Shown piece by piece: positions 62,546 to 64,000 of a stretch of 64,000 nt of DNA. The position numbers were made by a program, and so were the translations under genes. Under the pieces are notes generated by a model. It was not told where the DNA came from, did no database searches, and was given only the letters and a program-made list of their open reading frames with translations. The DNA is from Cordylochernes scorpioides (Eukaryota; Arthropoda; Arachnida; Pseudoscorpiones; Chernetidae), in NCBI GenBank assembly GCA_030710605.1, contig CP092876.1:88453774-88517773 (forward strand), in the 5' to 3' direction. Numbering within the stretch: the stretch's first letter is position 1; every line of letters begins with the position of its first letter.

Positions 62546-63980
62546 TTATTGCAGGTTGGTCAACGGATGCTTGCAATAGAAGGTCCAGATGTGTGCGTAG
62601 GTACAGCCGCTGACACAGCACTCGTCATAGAGGCCGCGTTTGACAGGTGAGTTCACATTGTTTGCTCCTCTGGTGTCCAGGAAGAGGCGTGGATATGGTT
62701 GGGAACGATGAGCTCTGCTTTCTGAAACATATCATTCCTGAAAAACAGGACTATCTAGAGGACGTAATTAGATTACAGAAATATATACTCATGGACAAAA
62801 CTTAAGTAAGTTTTACCTTTTAGCATGTATATCGGTATTCAGACAATAACTCTGAAATATACACTCATGGACAAAACTTAAGTAAGTTTTACCTTTTAGC
62901 ATGTATATCGGTATTCAGACAATAACTCTGAAAGATACACTCATGGACAAAACTTAAGGAAGTTGTACCTTTAACATGTATATCGGTATTCAGGCAATAA
63001 CTCTGAAAGAAACACTCATGGACAAAACTTAAGTAAGTTTTACCTTTTAGCATGTATATCGGTATTCAGACAATAACTGATACATGGTGATCTTTATTGA
63101 AGACACACGAGATAACCAAGTGTGAACAAAATTGCTTCTGACGCCTTAAAAAAAAACAAATAGACGACCAGGACGTCAAAGGCCATCAAAATCCTTGAGT
63201 GAACATATATTAAATATGGTGATTATATAATTGGGTTAATATATTATTGAAAAGTAATTATATATTTGGAATAAGCATATAAAATACCCATAGGACTAGG
63301 GACTCGAAGGATACTCTATCCTTACTGCTCAGTATAATCAACAGTGATATCTCAAAGAAAGCTTAACCACAGAACAAGGCCTCTACTTACTTGGACATTT
63401 GGAACCCGATCTTTTTTCCGGCTCGTAGACCCCATGAATACAAACTAGTTCAACCGCATCTGAGAGATAGCGGCCACATAGATGCTGTTGGCGCTTCTGG
63501 AGGGAGATGGCGCTGCAGAGAATGATGGTAAATACCAGAGTGGAAACTGTCTGCCCACAAACAACGTCACGTTTGAATCCTTCTCTTTCATTTTGGATGA
63601 GAATACAATTTGGGTAATTTTTTTATAAACAAAAGATAATTCGCTGAGGGAAGAGTTTCTTTATCACGACAATAATTTCCTTTAAACCATTATATCTTTG
63701 TTTATAATTTTACCGAAGAGATTATAATAATTACAATTTTTATTGCGTTGTGAAAGTCGTTATGATGACGTGGCATGATATAAAAGAACAATCAGGAAAG
63801 AATACTCAAAATATAAATATATTCTAACACAACATATAACGTATTTATTCATTGGGAGAAAGATAAATTACCTTAAAATAATTAAATGGTAAGTTAAAAA
63901 TACACAGAAGATGTCACAGAAAGAATAAAAATTCATTCAGGCACCATAAGATAGAAACGACTCACCCAAAAATGAAACAT
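62546..63980 (-). CDS. ilp: Insulin-like peptide precursor, three coding exons
   Basis: Exon 1 is 63980-63966 (ATG and four codons, then GTGAGT). Exon 2 is 63550-63391, after GTGGGCAG and before GTAAGT. Exon 3 is 62721-62546, after ATGTTTCAG. Intron phases 0 and 1 fit exactly, giving 116 residues. Residues 1-21 are a signal peptide (VSTLVFTIILCSAIS). After a KR site comes the B chain HLCGRYLSDAVELVC, with the canonical CysX11Cys, then EKR. A connecting peptide with one extra Cys ends in VKR. The A chain is GLYDECCVSGC followed by TYAHIWTFYC. CCX3C is canonical but the last spacing is nine residues instead of eight. The phase 1 intron in the connecting peptide is the classical insulin-gene intron. 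It is a secreted hormone expected to act through an insulin-type receptor. Confidence 0.85.
62784..63215 (+). repeat. Satellite array 3 inside the insulin-like gene intron
   Basis: Four units of the 76-bp sequence (ATATACTCATGGACAAAACT and onwards) are followed by the MITE body (GAGATAACCAAGTGTGAACA). The array lies wholly within the second intron (63390-62722) of the insulin-like peptide gene. Confidence 0.8.
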
Positions 63981-64000
63981 CTTCGAATGGCTCTCACGCC

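Overview
The window is AT-rich, intron-bearing animal DNA. It holds a B-type muscarinic receptor, an insulin-like peptide gene, and dense copia, Ty3/gypsy, Penelope-like (PLE), mariner, Helitron, hAT, LINE and SINE sequence, which together suggest an arthropod. I cannot fix the order from sequence alone. Two runs of exactly 100 N (12259-12358 and 34349-34448) mark scaffold joins, so this is a draft assembly.

Layout. Positions 1-6628 and 49554-61470 are two copies of one segment, in the same orientation. Each carries an intronless 652-residue G-protein-coupled receptor, hammerhead-ribozyme repeats (retrozyme-like), a tRNA-derived SINE, solo LTRs and MITEs. Copy 2 additionally carries an intact copia element (54356-59151), a short retroinsert (51705-51916) and a foldback insert (60527-60745). 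Copy 1 keeps the empty sites. The two receptor frames differ at about 26 nucleotides by my hand count, only one of which changes an amino acid. They are either two maintained paralogues or two haplotypes assembled in tandem.

Between the copies (about 6.6-49.5 kb) nearly everything is nested mobile DNA. There is a broken copia with a Helitron and a hAT MITE nested in its 5' LTR (6872-12258). A degraded PLE (about 13.7-20.1 kb) has been entered by a mariner, a TRIM and a gag-only LTR element. Three satellite arrays grew from the end of a mariner-type MITE. A second PLE has inverted arms with GIY-YIG endonuclease frames and ribozymes, and is split by a mariner (30773-33939). A third mariner is at 37864-39149. 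A full-length LINE (39416-44170) has ORF1 and ORF2 in one frame separated by a single TAG. A Ty3/gypsy element (44177-48496) has LTRs that read identical and one premature stop.

Host genes I can support are the two receptors and a three-exon insulin-like peptide gene on the minus strand (63980-62546) that no single long frame shows. Weaker candidates are a signal-peptide exon (28594-28528, minus), a repetitive LPEL-motif frame (29050-29829), and possible exons either side of the second gap.

The most distinctive theme is self-cleaving RNA. At least eight hammerhead motifs of one family, intact to decayed, sit in the duplicated segments. More lie in PLE terminal repeats and in foldback elements.
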